Origin: Cellulosilyticum ruminicola JCM 14822
GTDB taxonomy: Bacteria > Bacillota > Clostridia > Lachnospirales > Cellulosilyticaceae
Length of the DNA: 54,120 nt
Assembly: GCF_001311925.1 (NCBI RefSeq)
Contig: NZ_BBCG01000021.1
Location: 1 to 54,120 of the forward strand
Direction: 5' to 3'
Part shown: piece by piece, positions 30,585-39,144 of the stretch
Numbering within the stretch: position 1 is the stretch's first letter
Layout of the letters: each line of letters opens with the position of its first letter
Program-made: the position numbers and the translations under genes
The notes under the pieces: model-generated
The model's database searches: none
Seen by the model: only the letters and a program-made list of their open reading frames with translations
Told to the model about the DNA's origin: nothing

Positions 30585-31973
30585 TTAATTCCTGTAAGTT
30601 ATTCTAATCTGTAAAATTTGTGTCGTTTCTTCAGTAATATAATAATCTGTGTTTAATCTTCCTGCCACAACCCACACGATTTCATCTCCTGTTGCAATAA
30701 GTGGTATACTGTCTCTTTTTGCTTTTGGAATCTTATCATCTGTAAACAACTTTTTAAGCTTTTTGCTTCCACTTCCTAGTCTTATATAATCATAAGGGTG
30801 TCTAGTCCTAATACAAAAGTCACTTTTCATTTTACCATAATCAATATATTTAGTATACATGTTTTCACTTTTTTGATGAATTCTTTCATTTGCTAGAATT
30901 CTTAACTCTATTTCCAAATTTGCTTCTTTTATATAATGTTTTCCAAGGCTAAGAGGATAACAATAAGTGTGTGGTAATGTTTCAATCTTCCTAAATATGA
31001 GTGTATTATATTCTCTTTCTACCACTGTTTCATATGGCATATGCACCTCTTTACCACTTTGACCATTTATAAGCTTTAATACTGTATCTATATGCTTAGA
31101 TGTAATGTTCTTGCTTTTGCCTGTCAACTTAAAGAGTGTCAGATAAATAATACGCTTTTGCATATAACTATGATAAACACTTAGCTTCTCTACATCTAAT
31201 TCAATCCTCTTCATCTCAAAATCATTATTTATATTGCTACAATCCTTAAATAGAAGCTCTGTATGTTCTCTTAAAAAGTTTTCTTCTTCTCTATACAACT
31301 CGCTATGTTGACCTAATGTTTTGATAACACCTGGACTTATTTCTTTCTCAATATACGGAATGCATTTGAGTCTAATTTTATTCCTTGTATAAATCGGTAG
31401 AAAGTTAGTATGATCATCTTTGTAAAACAATGTATAGTATCTGCAATACTCTTCTATTTCGGCTCTTGTAAGACATAATAACGGCCTTATAATTTCTCCT
31501 CTTTTAGGAGAAATACCACCTAGTCCTTTAATATCTGTACCTCTTATGAAGCGCATAATTAATGTTTCAGCTTGATCATTCATATTATGTGCTGTTGCTA
31601 TTTTACCATTTTGATTTAATAAAGATATAAAGAAATTATATCTTTCCTCTCGGCCAGCTTCTTCTTCTGAAAGTTGCTTTTTTTTAGCTAAGTCTTTAAT
31701 ATTACAATCTTGTCTATAAAATGGAACTTGCCACTTTCTGCACACTTCTTCTACATAGGCTGCATCTCCTTCAGCTTCTTCTCTTATCCCATGATTCACA
31801 TGTGCTACTTTTATATGAATCCCATACTCTTCTCTATGAGTATATAGATAATGAAACAGCATCATAGAATCAGCACCGCCAGATACGCCTATGACTATGT
31901 CATCTCCTGTTTGTAAAAGCTTATGCTGCTTAATATATTGTTGGAGTTTATACTCTATCTTTTTATTAGACAT
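30585..31973 (-). CDS. tilS: tRNA(Ile)-lysidine synthase
   Basis: Modifies C34 of the CAU-anticodon tRNA-Ile to lysidine. 462 residues. The N-terminal PP-loop IGVSGGADSMML, HVNHGIREEAEGDA, TAHNMNDQAETLIMR and KRGEIIRPLL are diagnostic. A C-terminal TilS domain contains IRTRHPYDYIRLGSGSKKLKKLF, of which RHPYDYI and GSKKLKKLF are the key parts. AAAGGAG precedes the ATG. Upstream, 31974-32371 is AT-rich and gene-free, with nothing else I can support. Confidence 0.95.
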   Translation of the reverse strand: MSNKKIEYKLQQYIKQHKLLQTGDDIVIGVSGGADSMMLFHYLYTHREEYGIHIKVAHVNHGIREEAEGDAAYVEEVCRKWQVPFYRQDCNIKDLAKKKQLSEEEAGREERYNFFISLLNQNGKIATAHNMNDQAETLIMRFIRGTDIKGLGGISPKRGEIIRPLLCLTRAEIEEYCRYYTLFYKDDHTNFLPIYTRNKIRLKCIPYIEKEISPGVIKTLGQHSELYREEENFLREHTELLFKDCSNINNDFEMKRIELDVEKLSVYHSYMQKRIIYLTLFKLTGKSKNITSKHIDTVLKLINGQSGKEVHMPYETVVEREYNTLIFRKIETLPHTYCYPLSLGKHYIKEANLEIELRILANERIHQKSENMYTKYIDYGKMKSDFCIRTRHPYDYIRLGSGSKKLKKLFTDDKIPKAKRDSIPLIATGDEIVWVVAGRLNTDYYITEETTQILQIRITYRN

Positions 31974-32371
31974 CTTTTGTCTCCTTTATAGCCTAGCCAT
32001 TTTAAGTGGCTCATCTTTAGTATAGCCATATTTTATATCTTAATAGACTTATCCTATAAATTTGTATTAGTAAATGTTTACTCATCAATCTCATATTTTA
32101 TAACATTTTATCCTACATTAATAAATATTAATTTTATTACTTATGCATAATTTATTTTTGGCTATCTATTATACTATAAATCAATCTTAATCCAAATTTC
32201 AATATTTCTTCTTTTAGAATAATATTCTTAAGCCTAATAAATATAGCTTATCATATCAATTGTCTTATTATACTGATTTCATTGTTAACAAAATAACTTA
32301 CCCTTTTAAAAATTGCCACTTTTATCAAGAAATATTCAGATTTAATTTTATAGACTCTCAAAATATATAAA

Positions 32372-32411
32372 GGCCACAGTAAAGTTAGGACACTTTAACT
32401 TTACTACAGCC
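32372..32411 (-). terminator. Hairpin after a truncated gene
   Basis: GGC..AGTAAAGTTA pairs with TAACTTTACT..GCC. On the minus strand it continues into TTTATATATTTT. It follows the stop (32437) of the gene remnant next to the IS66 element and probably was that gene's terminator. Confidence 0.65.
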
Positions 32412-32436
32412 TATATATATTTCCTGTTATGCTGCA

Positions 32437-32538
32437 TTAAAAATCAAATTCTAAATCATCATCAAATCCAATAGAATTTCTTTGCTCTTCACAACCCATA
32501 TCTCTTATTTTAATATCCGGATTATAAATAACCATTTC
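32437..32538 (-). pseudogene. 3' fragment of an unidentified gene cut by the IS66 element
   Basis: The minus strand reads VIYNPDIKIRDMGCEEQ then RNSIGFDDDLEFDF and stops, with a terminator-like hairpin behind it. Upstream the frame runs straight into the IS66 inverted repeat at 32539. An ATG is present at 32535 but has no ribosome-binding site, so this is more likely the C-terminus of a larger disrupted gene than a complete small gene. I cannot identify the family. Confidence 0.4.
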
Positions 32539-32600
32539 GTAAACGGTAAATCATAAGTACTGGATATTAAAAATGCCACCCGTCTTGGATGGCACATTTG

Positions 32601-33520
32601 TTATTGTTCTGTTTTTAGACATTCTTTTGGTAGTGTTTTTGACCATGGCAATAATTCATCTATAAAATCTAAATTTGTGTCATCTTGATGTTTTGACAGC
32701 TCAATCAGTAAGTGTTCAAAGTAGTGGTATGCTTTCAACTGATTCGCTTTAGCTGTTTCCTCAATACTATAGATGATTGCACTAGCTTTTGTACCATTGA
32801 TCGTATCGATTAAATGCCAGTTAGCCTTGCCTATACAGAAGCTTCGTATAGATTGTTCAGCAGCATTATTATCTACCGGAACATTTCCATTCTCTAAAAA
32901 GGCTCTGAGATATTGCTCCTGATTGATACAGTAAGTAAATCCTTTTCCTGTTGCAGATTTCTCAGGTACTTTATGTTGATTAGCTTTTACACATGCAAAG
33001 AAAGCATCTACTAGTGGCTTGACACTGAGCTAACGCCTGTTCACTCTTTCCTCAAGAGAAAGGTCTTTAAGTTCTTCTTCAATCTTATAGATGGCACTGA
33101 TCTGTTGAAGTGCTGCATCATACATTTTTCCTATACGATAGACCCACATATAGCTTTTGGCTCCTGCAGAACGTCCATCTTTATTAACAAACACTGCCTA
33201 GAGATATTGACTTCTGCGCGTTTAAACTGTTGCTCTAAACGATAAATCGGAATGGCGTTTACATACTTTGCATTCATGATTGCAGCTGCTAATGATGATG
33301 TCACAATACTATTACGTAAAAGATCTGCAGGACGATCAGCACGTACAATCGTTTCATTATCTTTTCCAGCATAAACAGATACATGATGTTCTTCAACCTC
33401 AAAAACAGCTGGATGGAAGGTAAGGCACTTGTATACTTCTTTGGGAAGTTCTTTCCAGTTATCTTTACCAAAAATCTGTGTAAGCTGTTCATCTATAAAT
33501 TTCTCTATATTGCACAAAAC
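32601..33520 (-). pseudogene. IS66 main transposase remnant
   Basis: From about 33517 to 33190 the minus strand reads HPAVFEVEEHHVSVYAGKD, ADRPADLLRNSIVTSSL and PIYRLEQQFKRAEVNISRQ, the N-terminal and zinc-region part of IS66 transposases. From about 33020 to 32601 a different frame reads VKPLVDAFFACVKANQHKVP, VPVDNNAAEQSIRSFCIGK and FIDELLPWSKTLPKEC, the C-terminal part. Between them the catalytic core is mostly missing and there is a TAG near 33029. It cannot encode an active enzyme. Confidence 0.85.
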
Positions 33521-33559
33521 TTATAATGATCTTGTAGGTATAACCTTTGGAATTATTTT

Positions 33560-33785
33560 TTCTGTTCAATAGCCAATCCTTGCTAAGCCATTGAAATTAC
33601 TCGGGCGTAATACTTAATACATCATTTTCCGTTCTAGGCCATTGAAAACGTCCAGCCTCTAAACGTTTGTAAAGAAGTAAAAAGCCATCTTCCTCTCATA
33701 ATAAACACTTAATGCGATCAGCTCGCTTGCCACAAAACATAAACAGGATGTGTGGCTTGAATGGATCTAAGTTTATTAAAGTTCT
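33560..33785 (-). pseudogene. IS66 Orf2 (TnpB-type accessory) remnant
   Basis: The minus strand reads LDPFKPHILFMFCGKRADR, then, after an in-frame TAG where WEEDGFLLLYKR is expected, EEDGFLLLYKRLEAGRFQWP and TENDVLSITPE. These are the conserved blocks of the IS66 Orf2 protein. Here TnpB means the IS66 accessory protein, unrelated to the RuvC nuclease of the same name. Two stops make it non-functional. The sequence between 33842 and 34044 is AT-rich and shows nothing. Confidence 0.8.
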
Positions 33786-34044
33786 ATATCATTGTCTCAA
33801 AAAACTACTAGTTTTCGAGGTACGAACTATTTACCGCTTCCCTTTAATTAATTGAATTTGACTTTTTTTAACAAAATTATCATTTTTTAATTCAGTTTAG
33901 CTATTTTAACCTTTTCATTTTCCTCAAATATCCTCTATATGTTAAATTTAAGAGCTTAATTGTATATCTATCAAGGGAAAATTAGAGTCTTAACGTTTTT
34001 TCATCTATTAAATATTTATTATGTTCACCTAACTTCTATATATC

Positions 34045-36414
34045 TTAGAACTTTAAACATTTTTCCTGTTTCCATACCCTTGCAACTAGAATAGTCATAT
34101 CATCCTGATCTCCTCCACCCAAGAGGTCTACACATCTTTGCATCAGATTCTTAGCCATATATTCTGGATTGTGACTTTCCATTTCAAGTATAAACTGCTT
34201 AAAGGTATCTTCTTTACCCACAAAATCATTTTTACTTTCTAGCATACCATCTGTTACCATAATGATAATATCACCATCTTGAAGTTGCTTGTTATACACT
34301 TCCACATCAATATGCTCCAATATACCAAGTGGTAATGAATCTGAACGAATAGTAATCACTTCATTACCTCTTAAAATAAAACTAGAAGCGGCTCCCATCT
34401 TAAGGAATTCTGCTACACCTGTATACTCATCAACTACGGTTACATCCATAGTCGAAAAACTTTCTATATCAGATTTCAAAACTAGCATTGAGTTAATCAT
34501 TTGAACAGCTAATGGTCTTTCAAATCCTGAAGCCATAAGGTCTTCAAAAAGTTCCATAGTTGCCGTGCTTTCTGCTTGTGCTTCTACACCACTGCCCATT
34601 CCATCAGCCAAAGCTAATAAATATTTGCCATCTACTATTTGTCTATAACTGAATACATCTCCAGAAACCTCTTCTTTCGGTCTCATAATCGCACTAGCTA
34701 TAATGGCAAATTGCTTTTGAAGGCGTATTTTAAAGTAGCAATAGCCTTTAGGCTGTGCATATTCGAATTTCTCTATTTCAACCTTTTCCTCTAAAGTCTC
34801 ACTTATAAACTTTATAAGTCTTTCTTTTAGATCCTTATCTACACGGTAATCTATAAAAAGATGAATGCACCTAATATGTCCTTTATTTTCTAATACAATA
34901 GCATCTTGTACACTGATTCCTTTACTATGTAAATGCTCTTTAATGCATTTTTCTGCTTCTCTATTAAAATTCATATCATTTTTCACTGTATTTGATAGTT
35001 TCTGCAAGCTACTTGACACTGCCTCAAATTGACTGCCAATTAGATTACGCATTTCTACTAAACGATTTTTCCAAATCATATTACGTTTAAATATTTCCAA
35101 ATTAAAACTTAATGTAAAAGCAAAGTTTTCTGGATTAATACATGCTTTAGCAAAACGCTCTGGTATATCTGCTAAAGTCAATGTTCCCTTCTTTTCTATT
35201 AGATTAATCATCTCATAACCATTTTTATAAGTTGCTTGTAAATAATCTTTCCAACAGAAATTACGCATGGCACAATCTATACACATCTTTTCTCCTGTAG
35301 ATTCAATAATATACTTAATATCATTTTCATCTAATACAAGTTTCTTATCTACAATCTTATCAAAAGACTTACTCAAGTTACTAAAAGCCTTTGCGTAATC
35401 ATCTACTTGAGCAATCATTGCATCTTGTAGTCTATAAAAATATTGCTCATCTTTATTACTTTCTACATTACTAAACCACTCTGCGAGTCCAAAATATTTC
35501 CTAGGAATAATTAAACTTATTACACCTGCACTTAAATAGGCACCCATAATACTTAAATCTACTTGTCCATTATTAAACAGACTAAATCCTAAAAACAAAC
35601 CTAATCCCATGGCAATAGTAACACCTAATCGCCCAAGTACAGAAAATAAACTTCCAACAAAAGCACCAATGGCATAAATAACCACAAATTCAGGTGAAAT
35701 ATATCCTATACATACAAGTAAAATGCTAAGCACTAATGTAAGCGTAGTTCCCGTATGAATACTCCCTAGGTAAGTTGCTGCAATCATAATGACAAAGATC
35801 ATAACATCTCTAAAGAAAATGCGACCAATCATAGGAGCTTGTACATAGAAGTCTACTGTCCCACCTAATAAACACGCTATTAAGAAAATCATACTAATGC
35901 TCTCTTTATCTGTGAGTTTGCTACATCTTCCTGTATAAATAATCTCTGTACTATAGCTCAAAATCACTACGATTCCTATACCCGCAGCTCCTTCTATTGC
36001 CGCTAGCAAAACATTATATACAGTTGGTCCAACAATTATGACGGCGATTAAATTAATAATAAATATACAAAACCCCGTAATAATACTTTGATTTTGCCTA
36101 TTAAACTCTGCCTTTCCAATTCCCATACATCCTCTGATACTTCCCAAAAGTATAATCATCAAAATATACTTTACAGTAACAGTTTGATCAAGCCCTAATA
36201 ATATAAGTCCTAATAGCCCTATAGCTACCCCCCAGCGTCTTAGATTTTTGTCAAAAAATAATGCACCAATATAGCAAATGACTAAAGTATAAAACTCATT
36301 AAATACAACTACATGACTAATAAGAAAAACACCTATACATAATATTATGCTTGTCCATTTTATTTGTTTTAGGACTTCTAATAATGATACTTTTTCTTCT
36401 TTTGTACTTATCAC
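34045..36414 (-). CDS. spoIIE: Stage II sporulation protein E (SpoIIE phosphatase)
   Basis: A membrane phosphatase that dephosphorylates the anti-anti-sigma factor SpoIIAA, leading to sigma-F activation in the forespore. 789 residues. About ten transmembrane helices occupy residues 20-310. A central regulatory region holds a Cys cluster (CIDCAMRNFCW). The C-terminal PP2C domain begins with KEEVSGDVFSYRQIVDGKYL, has the metal-binding LADGMGSGVEAQAES, and ends with ITDGM-like VTDGMLES and GGDQDDMTILVARVW. GTG at 36414 follows AAGGGGGAG. The promoter region resembles Spo0A-controlled promoters. It shows that the organism belongs to a spore-forming lineage. Confidence 0.96.
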   Translation of the reverse strand: MISTKEEKVSLLEVLKQIKWTSIILCIGVFLISHVVVFNEFYTLVICYIGALFFDKNLRRWGVAIGLLGLILLGLDQTVTVKYILMIILLGSIRGCMGIGKAEFNRQNQSIITGFCIFIINLIAVIIVGPTVYNVLLAAIEGAAGIGIVVILSYSTEIIYTGRCSKLTDKESISMIFLIACLLGGTVDFYVQAPMIGRIFFRDVMIFVIMIAATYLGSIHTGTTLTLVLSILLVCIGYISPEFVVIYAIGAFVGSLFSVLGRLGVTIAMGLGLFLGFSLFNNGQVDLSIMGAYLSAGVISLIIPRKYFGLAEWFSNVESNKDEQYFYRLQDAMIAQVDDYAKAFSNLSKSFDKIVDKKLVLDENDIKYIIESTGEKMCIDCAMRNFCWKDYLQATYKNGYEMINLIEKKGTLTLADIPERFAKACINPENFAFTLSFNLEIFKRNMIWKNRLVEMRNLIGSQFEAVSSSLQKLSNTVKNDMNFNREAEKCIKEHLHSKGISVQDAIVLENKGHIRCIHLFIDYRVDKDLKERLIKFISETLEEKVEIEKFEYAQPKGYCYFKIRLQKQFAIIASAIMRPKEEVSGDVFSYRQIVDGKYLLALADGMGSGVEAQAESTATMELFEDLMASGFERPLAVQMINSMLVLKSDIESFSTMDVTVVDEYTGVAEFLKMGAASSFILRGNEVITIRSDSLPLGILEHIDVEVYNKQLQDGDIIIMVTDGMLESKNDFVGKEDTFKQFILEMESHNPEYMAKNLMQRCVDLLGGGDQDDMTILVARVWKQEKCLKF

Positions 36415-36441
36415 ACTATATCTCCCCCTTATATTATTCTT

Positions 36442-36507
36442 ATTATACAGAGGAAGTGTAATTAATTTTGTAAATATATGGTAATTATATTTAAAAATTT
36501 TCCGACA
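36442..36507 (-). promoter_or_regulatory. spoIIE promoter with 21-base spacing and a 0A-box-like site
   Basis: On the minus strand TTTACA (plus 36469-36474) and TATAAT (plus 36442-36447) are 21 bases apart. Upstream lies TGTCGGA (plus 36501-36507), one change from the Spo0A box TGTCGAA. The long spacing is known for Spo0A-activated sigma-A promoters such as spoIIG and spoIIE of Bacillus. The functional claim here is inference. Confidence 0.6.
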
Positions 36508-36659
36508 GATTATATACTATACAAAAGCTTATTTCCTATTTATTTCTCGTTTTTCCTAGTATATATCATAATAACACTCATACTGTTCTTATTCTTTTGC
36601 TATTAATGTCTTTTTAAAATTAAGTTTCATAAGCGTTAACTTATAAATAAAATTTTCCA

Positions 36660-37440
36660 GTAATAAATTCAATAAAAATGGGAAAACTCTATAGTCTAAT
36701 AGTACTCAGATTAGGAGATTTCCCATGCATATCGCAAGATTAGTATCTAGATTTTTTAAACTTTTTATACTATCTTTTATAGAAAAAGTTGCAAAAGCAG
36801 TGTCTTTAGGACTTTTAGATGCAACAACTATTTCATTACCAAATCAAGTTACAGATGATTATACTGGTATGGGTGATCGCAATGCAAAATCAGCTTTAAA
36901 AATACAAACACTTTATAGTGCGGTTCATCATTCTATTACTGACTTTGAAATTACCTCAGGGGTTACCCATGACACAAATGTTTTGCTATAATTCTTAGAT
37001 TACTAACATCAGCAAAGAAATCCTTAATACATCTATTATTACAGAGCTTTATCGTATAAGATGACAAATAGAAGTACTTTTTTAAGGTTCTAAAAAGCAC
37101 CCTTTCCCTAGATAAAATACATGTAGATAAAACTAAATATGTAGAAGCAATTCTTTATGGGAAACTTCTAGGAGCATTACTTACAATGCCACTTTATGAT
37201 GGTATAGATTAAACCATGCTTAAGAATCAAGGGAGATGCGTAAGCATCCAAAGATTTTACACATTACTGCTTGTAGATTTATATCAGTTTTATACACTAA
37301 AAAGAATCACACTACATACTTACGAGACGTTTTCTAACTTAATTTATAGGATTAGGAAGGTTGGCTTTGCATAAAAAACGTTTAAGACAAACCACCTATT
37401 CTAAAATAGAAGGTTATTTAGACCAACTTATTGTTGCTGG
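36660..37440 (+). pseudogene. Decayed IS4-like transposase
   Basis: ATG at 36725 opens an 88-codon frame. It begins like an IS4-family N-terminus (MHIARLVSRFFKLFILSFIE) and jumps by internal deletion to the first catalytic Asp block LLDATTISLPNQ and the LKIQTLYSAVHH segment. After stops, about 37030-37200 resembles the YRIRWQIEVLFKVLKSTL region, with KYVEAILYGKLLGALLTMPL still readable in pieces. An imperfect GGGAAAA..TTTCCC palindrome lies at 36679-36725, just before the ATG. Internal deletion, several stops and frame changes show it is dead. It borders the CRISPR-Cas locus. Confidence 0.75.
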
Positions 37441-37617
37441 AAAAACTTAGTCTTAAGTTAACGACTATGAGTTTTAGTATTATGTTTCGTAATTAAGTAA
37501 TAATATATGTATAATTTAGACTTATCGAAATATGGCATTTTTTTGTTGTAGAAAAACACTAATAGGAGTAGAATTATAGGTAATAAAACTATGTAAATAA
37601 GGGGGGTGAAATAGCAA

Positions 37618-38814
37618 ATGATAGCAGTACGTAAATTGAAGATTATGGTTTTGTGTGATGATGAAAGCAAGAAAAATGAGCAATATAAGTTTTTAAGAGA
37701 TAGCCAATATGCTCAATATTTAGGGTTAAATAGAGCAATGTCATTTTTAGCAAAAGAATATTTGAGTGGAGATAAAGAGCGATTTAAAGAGGCCAAGAAA
37801 AAGTTAACTAATACGTGTGAGTGTTATCAAAATATAAATTTTGGGACAGGTATTGACAGTAAATCACAGATTACTCAAAAAGTAAAAAAGGATTTGCAAG
37901 CAGATATAAAAAATGGATTAGCTAGAGGAGAACGAAGTATTCGTAATTATAGAAGGACATTTCCATTAATTACTAGAGGTAGAGATTTAAAGTTTTCTTA
38001 CAATGGTGATGAGATTATTATTAAATGGGTAAATAAAATCTATTTTAAAGTGCTAATAGGAAGAAAGGATAAAAACTATTTAGAGCTGATGCATACACTA
38101 GAAAAAATTATTAATGGTGAGTATAAGGTATGTACATCTTCAATTCAAATTGATAAGAAACTCATATTAAATTTAACTTTAGAGATTCCAGATAAAGTTA
38201 AGAAAGAATTTCAGGAGAATAGAGTGCTCGGCGTAGATTTGGGGATTAAATTTCCAGCATATGCTTGTGTTAGTGATAATACTTATGTAAGACGTAGTTT
38301 TGGTAGCATTGATGAATTTTTAAAGGTAAGAATACAATTTGATAAAAGAAGAAAACGTATACAACAACAGCTTCAAAATGTAAAAGGAGGAAAAGGAAGA
38401 AAGGACAAATTACAAGCATTAGATAGAATGAGAGATTGTGAAAGAAAATGGGTAAGAAATTATAATCATGCCTTATCAAAAAGAATTATCGACTTTGCTT
38501 TTAGAAATAAATGTGGAATTATTCACTTAGAAAAACTTGAAAAAGATGGATTTAAAAATAAGCTATTAAGAAATTGGAGTTATTATGAACTACAAGATAT
38601 GATAGGTTATAAGGCTGAAAGAGAAGGCATAGTGGTTAAGTATGTAGAACCAGCATATACATCACAGACATGTAGTAAATGTGGATATGTTGATAGAGAA
38701 AATAGACCTTCTCAAGAGCATTTCTTATGTAAGGAGTGTGGGTTTGAAATTAATGCAGATCATAATGCCGCTATTAATATTGCAAGAAGTAATAAAGTGA
38801 TTGTAGATAAATAA
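37618..38814 (+). CDS. cas12f: Compact type V-F CRISPR effector (Cas12f-like RuvC nuclease)
   Basis: 398 residues, predicted RNA-guided DNA nuclease. RuvC-I is GVDLGIKFPAYA with catalytic Asp207, RuvC-II is IIHLEKLE with Glu305, and RuvC-III is NADHNAAINIA with Asp381. The zinc ribbon lies between: CSKC (352-355) and CKEC (371-374), preceded by YVEPAYTSQT. The N-terminal 200 residues form a reduced recognition/wedge region with the SSIQIDKKLILNLTLEIP strand pair just before RuvC-I. The NWSYYELQDMIGYKAE helix and overall layout closely recall Acidibacillus Cas12f1 (422 residues), so I favour Cas12f over a transposon TnpB. No TnpA neighbour and no transposon end is seen, and a CRISPR array follows on the same strand. 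GGGGGGTG precedes the ATG. It is on the plus strand among minus-strand genes. Confidence 0.88.
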   Translation: MIAVRKLKIMVLCDDESKKNEQYKFLRDSQYAQYLGLNRAMSFLAKEYLSGDKERFKEAKKKLTNTCECYQNINFGTGIDSKSQITQKVKKDLQADIKNGLARGERSIRNYRRTFPLITRGRDLKFSYNGDEIIIKWVNKIYFKVLIGRKDKNYLELMHTLEKIINGEYKVCTSSIQIDKKLILNLTLEIPDKVKKEFQENRVLGVDLGIKFPAYACVSDNTYVRRSFGSIDEFLKVRIQFDKRRKRIQQQLQNVKGGKGRKDKLQALDRMRDCERKWVRNYNHALSKRIIDFAFRNKCGIIHLEKLEKDGFKNKLLRNWSYYELQDMIGYKAEREGIVVKYVEPAYTSQTCSKCGYVDRENRPSQEHFLCKECGFEINADHNAAINIARSNKVIVDK

Positions 38815-38819
38815 AAATA

Positions 38820-38985
38820 GAATATAAATTATTTTATGTCCAGATTTAGTGGGGCAAGAGTGAGGGCGTAGGTTAAAAGTGTAAGGCTAATAGCAACTAC
38901 ATTCTACGACACTCGCTAAACGGTAAAAACTCTAGCCTAATATTCTCAAGAGATTACGTGGCTAGACATATCACATTAAAAATTG
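38820..38985 (+). ncRNA. Candidate tracrRNA
   Basis: The gene-free stretch after the effector gene has the features expected of a Cas12f tracrRNA. ACATATCAC (38966-38974) is exactly complementary to GTGATATGT near the 3' end of the repeat, the same repeat part used in known Cas12f guides. Upstream of it, GAGTG (38858-38862) plus CGTAG (38867-38871) pair with CTACG (38904-38908) plus CACTC (38910-38914). An alternative AGGCTA (38884-38889) / TAGCCT (38933-38938) stem is also possible. A second shorter complement, ACATATCA, lies at 39100-39107. Ends are approximate; transcription is not shown. Confidence 0.6.
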
Positions 38986-39144
38986 CAGTGAGGCTATTGA
39001 TTATAAAAAGTAGTACAACAGTATGTAGGACAAGGGATAGAATGGGTTTTATAGTGGAATTATAAAAACGCTATTGGAGGTTCACTGCAAAATGAAGCAA
39101 CATATCAAAAGAAAAGCTTTGATAGATAAGGCCTAATGTGTGGG
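38983..39144 (+). promoter_or_regulatory. CRISPR leader region with inverted repeats
   Basis: The 160 bases before the first repeat contain no gene. They hold TTGCAGTGA (38983-38991) and its exact inverse TCACTGCAA (39082-39090). They also hold a GTTTTATA/TATAAAAAC hairpin near 39045-39070 and an ATCAAA/TTTGAT hairpin near 39103-39122. As the sequence on the effector side of a same-strand array, this is the likely leader. I see no convincing -35/-10 pair. Confidence 0.4.

Larger units (their letters stand above)
32539..33841 (-). mobile_element. Decayed IS66-family insertion sequence
   Basis: The left end GTAAACGGTAAATCATAAGTAC (first 19 bases used: GTAAACGGTAAATCATAAG) matches the inverted right end GGAAGCGGTAAATAGTTCG (reverse complement of 33823-33841) with few changes. 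This resembles the GTAAGCG-type ends of IS66. Inside are remnants of the main transposase and of the small Orf2 protein. It spans about 1.3 kb where intact elements are about 2.5 kb, so it has lost sequence. The eight bases outside each end do not match, so no target-site duplication is visible. The strand given is that of the transposase genes. Confidence 0.82.

Noticed and set aside
37458-37670. Minus-strand hydrophobic frame opposite the effector start
   Set aside because: Antisense to the effector ORF and its upstream region, no ribosome-binding site, AT-rich composition explains its hydrophobic residues.
37618-38814. The RuvC protein as an IS200/IS605-type TnpB
   Set aside because: No TnpA gene, no transposon-end palindromes at its flanks, and a perfect CRISPR array with a complementary anti-repeat follows on the same strand; sequence layout recalls Cas12f1.
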